33,183 nt of DNA from an uncultured Craurococcus sp. (lineage in GTDB: Bacteria; Pseudomonadota; Alphaproteobacteria; Acetobacterales; Acetobacteraceae): contig CADCTD010000180.1 of assembly GCA_902805545.1 (NCBI GenBank), positions 1-33,183 of the forward strand, read 5' to 3'. The position numbers and the translations under genes are program-made. The notes below the pieces were generated by a model that made no database searches, was not told where the DNA came from, and saw nothing but the letters and a program-made list of their open reading frames with translations. Positions 1 through 7,476 of the stretch are shown here, one piece after another. How positions within the stretch are numbered: the first letter of the stretch is position 1; every line of letters begins with the position of its first letter.

Positions 1-3
1 GCC

Positions 4-1053
4 ATGCCCGAGAAGGGCATCCTCGTCAGCACCCCGCCGGGCGCCGAGGCACCGCCGGCCGCCTTGCCGGACGAGGAGCCATCCGACCCGGCCGGCCTCG
101 CTGCGGCCTTTGCCACCCGGCTTGCCGCTGCTGCAAGGCCGGCGCCTGGCACGCCAGCTCCGGCGAGCCCCACCTCACCCCGCCCGGAGCCCGTGGCGGC
201 GCAGCCGGCCCTGGCCGAGCCCGGCTCGCAAGCCCCGGCCCCCACCTCGCCACCCGCCGTGCCGGCGACGCCGGCTCCTGTTCTCCCGCCGCCCCAGGCT
301 GCATCGCCCGGCGAGCCGCAGCCGCCGCCCATGCGCGACCGGCCGATGGCCGTCGCCGCCGCCCTCGGCCAGGCCATGGCCGCGGAGCAGGGGGCGAACG
401 TCGCCGCCACGTCGGCGCCGCCGCCGCCGCCCATGCAGGAGCGGAATGCCGCGGCGCCGGTCCTCGCGCCGCCCGCCCCGCACCGGCCCGTCGAGCGTGC
501 CGGGTCATCGCCCGAACCGCCCCAGCCGGTTCCGTCCGGGCCGGTGCTGTCCGGGCCGGTGCCGGCGCCCCTGGCACCCGCCGCAGCCGACAGCGCCGCC
601 CCGGTCGCCACGGCCGCCGCACCTCCGCCGCCGGCCCGCCAGGTGGCGCAGGTGACGATCGCCCTCGCCATGGGGCAGGGCCGGGCTCCGCGCCTCACCG
701 TGGCGCTGGAGCCGGAGGCCCTCGGCCGGGTCGAGATCCGCATCGAGCGCGGCGCGGAGGGCGAGGCGGCCTCGGTCCAGATCCTTGCAGAGCGGCCGGA
801 GACCCTCGCCCTGCTGCAGCGCGATGCGCGGGAGCTCGACCGCACCCTGGCCCAGGCCGGCGTCGTGCTCTCCAGCGGCGGGATGCAATTCGGCCTGTCG
901 GGCGGCCAGGGCGGCCAGCCGCAGGAGCAGCGCCCGCAGCAGCAGGGCGGTGGCGGGAAGGGCGGCGATCAGGCCGGGCGGGCGCCGCTCGCCGCGGCCG
1001 GTCCGGTCCAGGCCACGCTCAACACCCTATCCCTTCTCGATATCGCAGTCTGA
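4..1053 (+). CDS. fliK: Flagellar hook-length control protein FliK-like (5' end uncertain)
   Basis: FliK is exported by the flagellar secretion system, measures the hook, and switches export from hook to filament substrates. The first ~210 residues are low-complexity Pro/Ala, as expected of the extended ruler part. Residues about 220-300 form a compact Flg_hook-type domain (LTVALEPEALGRVEIRIE, then a helix around LLQRDARELDRTLAQAGV). A Gln/Gly-rich tail follows. The gene is 13 bases upstream of flgD on the same strand, a usual fliK-flgD arrangement. The first ATG is only 3 bases into the window, so the true start may lie upstream. The N-terminal half cannot be judged by homology; the call rests on the C-terminal domain and the neighbour. 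Confidence 0.8.
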   Translation: MPEKGILVSTPPGAEAPPAALPDEEPSDPAGLAAAFATRLAAAARPAPGTPAPASPTSPRPEPVAAQPALAEPGSQAPAPTSPPAVPATPAPVLPPPQAASPGEPQPPPMRDRPMAVAAALGQAMAAEQGANVAATSAPPPPPMQERNAAAPVLAPPAPHRPVERAGSSPEPPQPVPSGPVLSGPVPAPLAPAAADSAAPVATAAAPPPPARQVAQVTIALAMGQGRAPRLTVALEPEALGRVEIRIERGAEGEAASVQILAERPETLALLQRDARELDRTLAQAGVVLSSGGMQFGLSGGQGGQPQEQRPQQQGGGGKGGDQAGRAPLAAAGPVQATLNTLSLLDIAV

Positions 1054-1066
1054 CGGAGCAGAACCG

Positions 1067-1738
1067 ATGAGTGGCAGCATCCAGGGCACCACGGGCGCGG
1101 GCGGCAGCACCGGCGCCGCCGCGACCAGGGGCGCGACCGGCCTCGCCGGCGACTTCAACACCTTCCTCACCCTGCTGACCACGCAGCTGCAGAACCAGGA
1201 CCCGACCAAGGCGATGGACACCAACGAGATGACGAACCAGCTCGTCTCCTTCGCCGGCGTCGAGCAGCAGATCGCCATGAACACCAACCTCACCAAGCTG
1301 ATCGGCCTGCAGCAGGGCGCTCAGCTCACCGCCGCGGCGCCGCTGATCGGCGAGCGGGTGGAGGTGGAGAGCAACCGGCTCAGCCTGCAGAACGGCAGCG
1401 CCACGCTCCGCCTGCCGGCAGCCGGCACGGTGCAGCAGGCGGTGGTCCGCGTCCTCGATTCCGGCGGCCGCATCCTGCGGCAGGACACGGTGAAGCTCGG
1501 CAGCACGGGCCAGGACTGGCAATGGGACGGCAGGACCGCCACCGGCCAGCGCCTGCCGGACGGGGCCTATGGCTTCGCCGTTGCCGGGCTCGATGCGCAG
1601 GGCGGCGCGCAGACCGTCGCGGCCACGGTGATCGGCACGGCGACCGCGGCGAAGCGCCCCTCGGGCGGCGACCTCCAGCTCCAGCTCGGCGCGCTCTCGG
1701 TGGGCTTCGATGCCATGCGCGGCATCGCCGGCCGGTAG
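1067..1738 (+). CDS. flgD: Flagellar hook assembly (capping) protein FlgD
   Basis: FlgD forms the temporary cap under which FlgE hook subunits polymerise. This 223-residue protein has the conserved N-terminal block (FNTFLTLLTTQLQNQDPTKAM, then an NQLVSFAGVEQQ-type segment) at about residues 28-70. A C-terminal Ig-like FlgD domain follows, with the typical WDGRTATGQRLPDGAYGF segment. The ATG at 1067 was chosen because it immediately precedes the conserved N-terminus and has GGAG at 1055-1058, 8 bases upstream. The frame is open further upstream, but that stretch overlaps fliK. The gene probably shares a transcript with fliK. It ends 4 bases from the convergent lipoprotein gene. Confidence 0.95.
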   Translation: MSGSIQGTTGAGGSTGAAATRGATGLAGDFNTFLTLLTTQLQNQDPTKAMDTNEMTNQLVSFAGVEQQIAMNTNLTKLIGLQQGAQLTAAAPLIGERVEVESNRLSLQNGSATLRLPAAGTVQQAVVRVLDSGGRILRQDTVKLGSTGQDWQWDGRTATGQRLPDGAYGFAVAGLDAQGGAQTVAATVIGTATAAKRPSGGDLQLQLGALSVGFDAMRGIAGR

Positions 1739-1742
1739 CCGG

Positions 1743-2663
1743 TCAGCGAGCCGGCGGCTGGGCCGCGGCCGGCTCGGGCGAGGTCGTCGGCGGCGCGCTC
1801 AGCGTATTGGCGACGACGGTGCGCACGCCGGGCGCCGCCTCCTCCGCCGCGGCATAGGCGATGTCGCCCCAGAGCCCGCGCAGGCGTCCGTTCGGCACCT
1901 CGTTGATCTGCACGACGCGGCCGAGCTCCTCGCCATCGCGCCGGCTGACGATCCACTGGATCTCGACCCGCTGCTGCGCCGGGGAGGCGGCCGGAGCGAT
2001 GACCACATCGCCCTCCACCGCATAGCCCGCGCCATCCGCCACGTCCTGCACGACGAAGCCCTCATTGCCGAGGAACTCCCGCATCCGCCTGGCAAGCGCC
2101 TCGTTGCCGTCGCCCGTCGCGCCCTTCACGCCCGCGAGGCGGATGCGCGGCGGCCCGCCGGCGATGGATTGCGGGTCGGTCGACTTCCGCGCCGCCTCCA
2201 CCTGCAGCAGCAGGCGGCCGAGATTGGGCGCCGCCTGGGCGGCGACATCGGTGAAGAGCTCCGGCGTCGGCTCGGCCCAGCGGGCGAGCGGCACGGGGTT
2301 GCCCTGGCTCGCCGCCTGCACCTTGCCGTCCCCATCGACGAGGCGGAAGCGCGGCAGCACCGCCTGGCCCTGGCGCTCGGCGGCGATGTCGACGCGCCAG
2401 TCGAGCGGCAGCGGCGCCGGCGTGGCGACGGCCGGGATGTCCTCTGCCTGCAGCGCCTCGGCCATCTTCCCGGCGAAGCTGCGCGCCCCCTCGTCGTTCA
2501 GCAGCGCCTCGGTCGGCGGCGGCACGGCGAGGCGGATGGCGAGCGGCACGGCCAGCCGCCGCGCCTCCGCGCCAGGCCGGCCGCGGAAAGGCTGAGGCAG
2601 GTCGCCACAGGCGCCGAGCAGCAGGGGCAGGATGAGCAGCAGCCTAGAGACGTGCACAGGCAA
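1743..2663 (-). CDS. Predicted outer-envelope lipoprotein of unknown function
   Basis: About 306 residues with a lipoprotein signal: charged start, a leucine-rich core, then a lipobox (LLLGAC) with the cysteine near residue 19. The remainder is soluble and alternates short beta-like stretches; I recognise no named family. Two segments (WRVDIAAERQGQAVLPRFRL and YAVEGDVVIAP...RVEIQWIVSRRDGEELGRVVQ) look like two related alpha/beta units. The start is unclear: the frame opens with TTG at 2663, and GTG at 2657 is an alternative; neither has a clear ribosome-binding site. Translation may be coupled to the small reading frame at 2644-2712. It is the last gene of the hldD-lgt-midA-pgeF run. Lgt, which lipidates such proteins, is encoded three genes upstream. 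Confidence 0.75.
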   Translation of the reverse strand: MPVHVSRLLLILPLLLGACGDLPQPFRGRPGAEARRLAVPLAIRLAVPPPTEALLNDEGARSFAGKMAEALQAEDIPAVATPAPLPLDWRVDIAAERQGQAVLPRFRLVDGDGKVQAASQGNPVPLARWAEPTPELFTDVAAQAAPNLGRLLLQVEAARKSTDPQSIAGGPPRIRLAGVKGATGDGNEALARRMREFLGNEGFVVQDVADGAGYAVEGDVVIAPAASPAQQRVEIQWIVSRRDGEELGRVVQINEVPNGRLRGLWGDIAYAAAEEAAPGVRTVVANTLSAPPTTSPEPAAAQPPAR

Positions 2664-2712
2664 CCATGATGGTGGGAAGCGTGAGGAGGAGGAGCTGGAC
2701 CATGTAGGGCAT
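2644..2712 (-). CDS. Possible 22-codon leader peptide between pgeF and the lipoprotein gene
   Basis: A tiny frame starts 3 bases after the pgeF stop (ATG at 2712, second ATG at 2703) and would encode a 22-residue, mostly hydrophobic peptide. It is leucine-rich and ends in IMVACARL, which loosely resembles a lipobox. Its stop lies inside the start region of the following lipoprotein gene, which lacks a visible ribosome-binding site, so the frame could couple translation. No good Shine-Dalgarno sequence precedes it. It may be chance; confidence is low. Confidence 0.25.
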   Translation of the reverse strand: MPYMVQLLLLTLPTIMVACARL

Positions 2713-2715
2713 GGC

Positions 2716-3501
2716 TCAGACCGCGATGCTGATGGCGGAGAGCTGGTGCCCGATCGGCCCGCCCCCTGCCAGGGTGCGCCGGCGATGGCTGAAGAATCTC
2801 TGTTCGTTGGACAGCGTGTCGGTGCCGGCCGTCTCCACCGCCGTGACGCCCGCGGATGTCAGCCGGGCGGCGCAGTAGCCGGCGAGGTCGAATTGCCAGC
2901 GCTCCTCCCGCCGTCCGGGGGCGAAGTGCCGCGCATCTTCCGGGACGCGCGCCAGCACGGCCTCGCGCAGGTCGGGCCCGACCTCGTAGCTCGCCTGGCC
3001 GATGCAGGGGCCGACCGCGGCGAGCATCCGCGCCCGGCTTGCGCCGAGCCCTTCCATGGCACGGATCGTCGCCTCGATCACCCCATCCACCGCCCCGCGC
3101 CAGCCGGCATGGGCGGCGCCGATGACGCCCGCCTCCGGCTCGGCGAAGAGCACCGGCGCGCAATCCGCGGTAACGATGCCGAGCAGCACGCCTGGCCGCC
3201 GCGTCACCACGGCATCGGCGCGCGGCCCCTCGCCCTCGCGCCAGCCCTGCTCGCCGACCTCGGCGACGGCGATGCCATGCACCTGCGTCAATCCGTGCAG
3301 CGCGCTGGCCGGCAGGCCGAGCGCATCGGCGGCGCGGCGGCGGTTCTCCCGCACCCTCTCGCGGTCGTCCTGGCCGGAGAGCGAGCAGTTGAGCGCCGCC
3401 CAGGGCCCCTCCGACACCCCGCCCAGGCGGGTGAAGAAGCCATGCCGCAGGCCGGCGACCGCGGCGAGCGCGGGGATGGTGAGGAATTCGGCGGAACTCA
3501 T
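2716..3501 (-). CDS. pgeF: PgeF/YfiH (DUF152, laccase-domain) peptidoglycan editing factor
   Basis: 261 residues, the normal length. The family is named for multicopper-oxidase-like activity; E. coli PgeF removes wrongly incorporated L-Ser from UDP-MurNAc, keeping peptidoglycan precursors correct. Family motifs are present: GFFTRLGGVSEG near the start, the Cys in VTADCAPVLFA, the His in AAHAGWRG, AVGPCIGQASYEV, and RFFSHRR near the C-terminus. The ATG at 3499-3501 overlaps the midA stop in an ATGA arrangement, so translation is probably coupled. The frame continues upstream through midA as an accident of G+C content. It is the fourth gene of the operon beginning at hldD. Confidence 0.95.
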   Translation of the reverse strand: MSSAEFLTIPALAAVAGLRHGFFTRLGGVSEGPWAALNCSLSGQDDRERVRENRRRAADALGLPASALHGLTQVHGIAVAEVGEQGWREGEGPRADAVVTRRPGVLLGIVTADCAPVLFAEPEAGVIGAAHAGWRGAVDGVIEATIRAMEGLGASRARMLAAVGPCIGQASYEVGPDLREAVLARVPEDARHFAPGRREERWQFDLAGYCAARLTSAGVTAVETAGTDTLSNEQRFFSHRRRTLAGGGPIGHQLSAISIAV

Positions 3502-4496
3502 GCTGGCTCGAAGCCCGGAGGATTGGCGAGCCCCGGATGACACAGGCAAAGCGCCTTGAACAGCCGTCCCATCCCCTCCGGCGCCACCAGCCGCTCGGCG
3601 CCCGAGAGGATCAGCCCGGCGGAGCGGGGGTTGGAGCGGGCGAGGATGGCGGCCCGGCTCATCAACCCGAGCCGCTGGAGGAAGAGCCCCATCGGCAGCG
3701 GGCCATGCACGGCGCTTCCGGCCTGCCGCGCCGCCGCGGCGAGGGCAGGGAAGGGGACATGGGCGGTGATGTCGACGCTGCCAGGCTCGGCCAGCGGATC
3801 GGCCCGGCCATGGGCGGCCATGGCCTGGAGGCTGTCGCCGAAACCTGGCCCGGCCGGGCCGTAGTCGATGACGAGCGCCGCCCCGCCCTGCCGGCACAGC
3901 CGCTCGCCAAGCTGGCGGGCGACGGCGAGGCCGGGCTCGGAAACCTCATGGACGGCGCCCTCCGGCGCTGCCTCGGGCAGGAGAGGGGCTGCCTCGGCGG
4001 GCTGCTCGACGAAGCCGCCTGCGGCGACGAAACGCTCCTGCCAGGCCTCCCCCCGCCGGACGAACTGGCGGATCGGCAGCGCGTCGAAGAACTCGTTGGC
4101 GATGACGATGGCAGGGCCGGGCGGCACCGCTTCTGCCCGCTCATGCCAGGTCGCCCCCGGCAGCCGCGCCGCCTGGGCCGCCTGCAGCGCCGGCGAGGTC
4201 TCGACGAGATGGACCTCCGCCGCCGCGCGGAAGGCCGGCACCATCTCCGCCACAGCCCGCAGCGCATCCGCCATCAGCGTCCCGCGCCCGGGGCCGAGCT
4301 CCACCAGCCGCAGCGGCGCCGGCGCGCCCATCATCTGCCAGGTGACGGCCGCCCAGAGGCCGAGGCATTCGCCGAAGGCCTGCGAGATCTCGGGCGCCGT
4401 GGTGAAGTCACCGCCGCGGCCGAAGGGGTCGCGCCCGGCGTAATAGGCCGAGGCGGCCCGCGCCATGAACCGGTCGAGGCGTTCCGGCGCGCTCAG
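3498..4496 (-). CDS. midA: MidA/NDUFAF7-family SAM-dependent arginine methyltransferase, CTG start
   Basis: Class I methyltransferase of the DUF185 family. The mitochondrial relative NDUFAF7 methylates an arginine of a complex I subunit; the bacterial target is unknown. Seen: GDFTTAPEISQAFGE (the family signature), the SAM-binding LVELGPGRGTLM, VIANEFFDALPIRQF, and VIDYGP. The family normally includes the LDRFMAR helix, which lies upstream of the first in-frame ATG (4466). The CTG at 4496 overlaps the lgt stop as CTGA, exactly where ATGA would be expected, and has a perfect AGGAGG 7 bases upstream (4504-4509 on the forward strand). I therefore infer CTG as the start (332 aa). Alternatives are ATG 4466 (322 aa, truncated helix) and GTG 4538. 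Confidence 0.9.
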   Translation of the reverse strand: MSAPERLDRFMARAASAYYAGRDPFGRGGDFTTAPEISQAFGECLGLWAAVTWQMMGAPAPLRLVELGPGRGTLMADALRAVAEMVPAFRAAAEVHLVETSPALQAAQAARLPGATWHERAEAVPPGPAIVIANEFFDALPIRQFVRRGEAWQERFVAAGGFVEQPAEAAPLLPEAAPEGAVHEVSEPGLAVARQLGERLCRQGGAALVIDYGPAGPGFGDSLQAMAAHGRADPLAEPGSVDITAHVPFPALAAAARQAGSAVHGPLPMGLFLQRLGLMSRAAILARSNPRSAGLILSGAERLVAPEGMGRLFKALCLCHPGLANPPGFEPA

Positions 4497-5299
4497 GCCA
4501 CCGCCTCCTGCCGCGGCTTCGCCCGCAGCATCAGCCACGCGCCGGCCAGGATCATCGGCACCGACAGCAGCTGCCCCATCGTCGCGCCGGCGAAGAGGAA
4601 GCCGAGGAAGGCATCCGGCTGGCGGAAGAACTCGCCGATGAAGCGCGCCACGCCATAGCCGGCGAGGAAGGCGCCGGCGACGAAGCCCCGCCGCGCCCGG
4701 ATCGCCGGGTTGTGGACCAGCACCTGCAGCAGGATGAAGAGCAGCACGCCCTCCATTCCCGCCTGGTAGAGCTGGCTCGGGTGCCGCGGCTCCGGCCCGC
4801 CGGTCGGGAAGACCATGGCCCATGGCACGTCGCTCACCCGCCCCCAGAGCTCGCTGTTGATGAAATTGGCCAGCCGGCCGAGGCAGAGGCCGATCGGCAC
4901 CACCGCCGTCACCCGGTCGCCGAAGGCCAGCGCATCGAGCTTCTCCTGCCGGCAGAACAGGAAGATCGCCACGATCACCCCGAGCGCCCCGCCATGGAAG
5001 CTCATCCCCCCTTCCCAGACCTTGAGGATGTCGAGCGGGTTCGAGAGGTAGTGGCCGGGGCGGTAGAACAGCACATAGCCGAGCCGCCCGCCGATGATGA
5101 TGCCGAGCGTCGTCCAGGTGACGAAGTCGTCGATCTGCTGCCGCGTCGCCACCTCGGGCCGGAGCGCCACCAGCCGCCGCGCCAGCCACCAGCCGCCGAG
5201 GATGCCGGCAATGTAGGCCAGCGCATACCAGCGGATGGCGAGCGGCCCGATCTGGACCAGCACCGGGTCTATGATCGGAAAGGGGATGGCGAGGAGCAT
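4493..5299 (-). CDS. lgt: Prolipoprotein diacylglyceryl transferase Lgt
   Basis: Integral inner-membrane enzyme that transfers diacylglycerol from phosphatidylglycerol to the lipobox cysteine of prolipoproteins. 268 residues with several hydrophobic helices. Family signatures are clear: WYALAYIAGILGGWW near the N-terminus, GGMSFHGGALG, and the Lgt signature GLCLGRLANFINSELWGR, then HPSQLYQAGMEG. The start ATG at 5299 shares one base with the hldD stop (TGATG), and the stop overlaps the midA start, so the genes are probably translated as a coupled series. The lipoprotein genes at 1743 and 32388 (flgH) encode likely substrates. Confidence 0.97.
   Translation of the reverse strand: MLLAIPFPIIDPVLVQIGPLAIRWYALAYIAGILGGWWLARRLVALRPEVATRQQIDDFVTWTTLGIIIGGRLGYVLFYRPGHYLSNPLDILKVWEGGMSFHGGALGVIVAIFLFCRQEKLDALAFGDRVTAVVPIGLCLGRLANFINSELWGRVSDVPWAMVFPTGGPEPRHPSQLYQAGMEGVLLFILLQVLVHNPAIRARRGFVAGAFLAGYGVARFIGEFFRQPDAFLGFLFAGATMGQLLSVPMILAGAWLMLRAKPRQEAVA
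4504..4509 (-). promoter_or_regulatory. Ribosome-binding site that points to a CTG start for midA
   Basis: On the minus strand this reads AGGAGG, a perfect anti-Shine-Dalgarno match, inside the last codons of lgt. It is 7 bases upstream of CTG 4496. The next ATG (4466) would be 37 bases away, far too distant to use this site. Confidence 0.65.
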
Positions 5300-6279
5300 C
5301 AGCGGTACGGATCCGGCTGGGTGAGGAAATCCTGCACGGTGCGGCGAACCCCCTCCTCCAGCGATGTCATCTGCGCGTTGAAGCCTGCCGCGCGCAGCCG
5401 GTCCAGCGGCGCCTCGGTGAAATACTGGTACTTGCCGCGCAAATCCTCGGGCATGTCGATGTAGCGGATATCCGCCTCGCGCCCGAGCGCCGCGTACATG
5501 GCCTCCACCAGCGCCCGGAAGCTCCGCGCCCGGCCGGAGCCGAGGTTGAAGAGGCCCGAGGCCTGCGGGTTGTCCAGCAGCCAGAGCATCACCGCGACGC
5601 AGTCGTCGACATGGACGAAGTCGCGCTGCTGCTCGCCATCGGCGATGCCCGCGCGGTCGGAGCGGAAGAGCGTCGCCGCCTCGCCCCGCATCACTTGTTC
5701 GACCTTGTGGAAGAGCACGCTCGCCATCCGTCCCTTATGCGCCTCGTTCGGCCCGTAGGCGTTGAAGAAGCGCAGCCCCGCCCATTGCGGCGGCGCCGGC
5801 CGGCCGCGGCGCAGCAGGTCGGCCACGCGCCGGTCGAAGGCGAGCTTCGACCAGCCATAGAGGTTGAGCGGGCGGAGCCGCGCCAGGGCCTCGGGCGAGG
5901 CATCGTCCTCGAAGCCGAGCGAGCCGTCGCCATAGGTCGCCGCCGAAGACGCGTAGATGAAGGGGATGCCCCGCATGGCGCAGACCTCCCAGAGCCGGAG
6001 GGAGAGGGTGAGGTTGGTCGCCGCCACCAGGTCGCCATCCGTCGCGGTCGTGGCGCTGATCGCGCCGAGATGCAGCACCGCCGCGAGCGGCGGCGCCGAG
6101 GCCAGGAACCGTTCCATCTCCTCCGGCGGCAGGATTCCGGCGATTGGATGCTTCGCCAGGTTGCGCCATTTCCCGCCCCCGCGCAGCCGGTCGGCCACCA
6201 TCACCTCCGCCCCGCGGTCACAGAGCGCGGCGACGAGGTTGGAGCCGATGAAACCTGCCCCGCCGGTGACGAGATACAT
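5299..6279 (-). CDS. hldD: ADP-L-glycero-D-manno-heptose 6-epimerase
   Basis: NADP-dependent extended SDR that epimerises ADP-D-glycero-D-manno-heptose to the L-glycero form, the last step before heptose enters the lipopolysaccharide core. 326 residues. Seen: Rossmann motif TGGAGFIGSN at residues ~5-14, the SSAATYG serine segment, catalytic YGWSK, then GLRFFNAYGPNEAHKGRMASV and DFVHVDDCV, all characteristic of HldD/RfaD. The ATG at 6279 begins MYLVTGGAG, the expected N-terminus; the upstream open frame is an artefact. First gene of the envelope operon, divergent from ubiK, so the promoters of both should lie in 6280-6373. Confidence 0.95.
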   Translation of the reverse strand: MYLVTGGAGFIGSNLVAALCDRGAEVMVADRLRGGGKWRNLAKHPIAGILPPEEMERFLASAPPLAAVLHLGAISATTATDGDLVAATNLTLSLRLWEVCAMRGIPFIYASSAATYGDGSLGFEDDASPEALARLRPLNLYGWSKLAFDRRVADLLRRGRPAPPQWAGLRFFNAYGPNEAHKGRMASVLFHKVEQVMRGEAATLFRSDRAGIADGEQQRDFVHVDDCVAVMLWLLDNPQASGLFNLGSGRARSFRALVEAMYAALGREADIRYIDMPEDLRGKYQYFTEAPLDRLRAAGFNAQMTSLEEGVRRTVQDFLTQPDPYR

Positions 6280-6373
6280 CTCCGCGATCCCCAAAGCCGG
6301 CCCGCCGAATGGTGGCACCGGGCGGCGGGGGGTATAGGCCGCGGCGACGCAGGCTGTGAAGGGGAACGGGTCC

Positions 6374-6778
6374 ATGGACGATACGGGTAGCGGTGGCCGC
6401 AAGCGCGGCGGCTTGTTCGACGATCTCGCCGGGGTGGCGGGCGGCGCCTTCTCGGCGCTGGCCGGGGCGCGGACCGAGGTGGAGGCCGCGGTGCGCAGCC
6501 AGGTGGACCAGATGGTCCAGCGGTTGGAACTGGTGAAGCGGGAGGAGCTGGACGCGGCGATGGAGCTCGCCCGCCGCGCCCGCGAGGCGCAGGAGACGCT
6601 CGAGGCGCGCGTCGCCGCGCTGGAGGCTCGGCTGGGCGGGGGCGCCGGGGCCCCTGCCTCGACCGAGGCGACATCCAGTGAGACATTGCCCAATACCGAG
6701 ACCCCGCCCAGCGCCCCGGGCGAGCCGCCGCCGATCAGCGGCACGATGAAGAACCCGCCGCCCATCGGCGGCGGCTGA
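6374..6778 (+). CDS. ubiK: UbiK-family ubiquinone biosynthesis accessory factor (BMFP domain)
   Basis: Small coiled-coil protein of the UbiK/YqiC (membrane fusogenic) family; in gammaproteobacteria UbiK scaffolds late ubiquinone-biosynthesis enzymes under aerobic conditions. 134 residues. The N-terminal LFDDLAGVAGGAFSALAG segment is diagnostic, followed by a heptad-rich helix (EELDAAMELARRAREAQETL, then VAALEARL). The tail from ~90 is Pro/Gly-rich and probably disordered. ATG 6374 was preferred over GTG 6356 because AAGGGGA at 6359-6365 is well placed and known homologues start MDxx...LFDDLAG. Divergent from hldD. Confidence 0.85.
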   Translation: MDDTGSGGRKRGGLFDDLAGVAGGAFSALAGARTEVEAAVRSQVDQMVQRLELVKREELDAAMELARRAREAQETLEARVAALEARLGGGAGAPASTEATSSETLPNTETPPSAPGEPPPISGTMKNPPPIGGG

Positions 6779-6822
6779 GGGCGTTTCGAGCTGGTCTCGC
6801 AACGCTCGCGCAACCGTCGGGC

Positions 6823-6852
6823 TTGCAGGCGCGTTTGCCCCCTGGGTATCCT
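6823..6852 (+). promoter_or_regulatory. Candidate sigma-70-type promoter for the YbjN-family gene
   Basis: TTGCAG (6823-6828) and TATCCT (6847-6852) are separated by 18 bases, in the 154-base gap between ubiK and the gene at 6933. This is a reasonable -35/-10 pair in a G+C-rich genome, but weak evidence by itself. Confidence 0.35.
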
Positions 6853-6932
6853 AGCCCTGGTGGTCCCGCTCAGCCGATTCACCCAAGATGTCGGGTGAGC
6901 GGGGATGCCGCAGACCAGTGAGGAGGTGCGCG

Positions 6933-7436
6933 ATGTCAGGCTTGCTGGCCCTCGAGCGCGAGCATGCGACCAACCCCCTCGATGTCCTCGAACAGATCGT
7001 CGCCGCTAACGAATGGGCCTTCGAGCGCCGTTCGGATGGCGAGATGGCGGCCGAGGCACCGGGAAAGTGGTGCGATTACGGCCTCTACTTCTCCTGGTCG
7101 GCGGAGATCAGCGCCATGGGCTTCTCCTGCGCCTTCGACATGAAGGTGCCGCCCGAGGCCCGCGGCAAGCTCTTCGAGCTGCTGGCCCTGGCCAATGAGA
7201 AGCTCTGGATCGGGCATTTCGGCATCGAATCCGAGGAGGGGGTGCCGGTCTTCCGCCATTCCGTCCTGCTGCGCGGCGCCCCGGGGGCGAGCGCGGAGAG
7301 CCTGGAGGACATGGTCGACATCGCGCTCACCGAGTGCGAGCGCTTCTTCCCGGCCTTCCAATTCGTCCTCTGGGGCGGCAAGAGCCCGGCCGAGGCGCTC
7401 CAGGCCGCCATGCTGGACTGCGTCGGCGAGGCCTGA
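6933..7436 (+). CDS. YbjN-domain protein
   Basis: 167 residues resembling the YbjN/DUF1790 family, whose fold is related to type III secretion chaperones and whose function is poorly defined. Seen: NPLDVLEQIVAANEWAFERRSDGEM at the N-terminus, then a beta-rich stretch (WCDYGLYFSWSAEISAMGF), and a helical C-terminus (MVDIALTECERFFPAFQFVLWGGKSPAEALQAAML) typical of this family in Alphaproteobacteria. ATG 6933 is preceded by AGGAGG at 6921-6926. It lies just upstream of proC, a common alphaproteobacterial pairing. No catalytic motif is visible, so an adaptor or chaperone-like role is only inference. Confidence 0.85.
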   Translation: MSGLLALEREHATNPLDVLEQIVAANEWAFERRSDGEMAAEAPGKWCDYGLYFSWSAEISAMGFSCAFDMKVPPEARGKLFELLALANEKLWIGHFGIESEEGVPVFRHSVLLRGAPGASAESLEDMVDIALTECERFFPAFQFVLWGGKSPAEALQAAMLDCVGEA

Positions 7437-7476
7437 CAGCTTCTCTCCCCTCGGATTCGCCTGGGGAGGACTGTCG

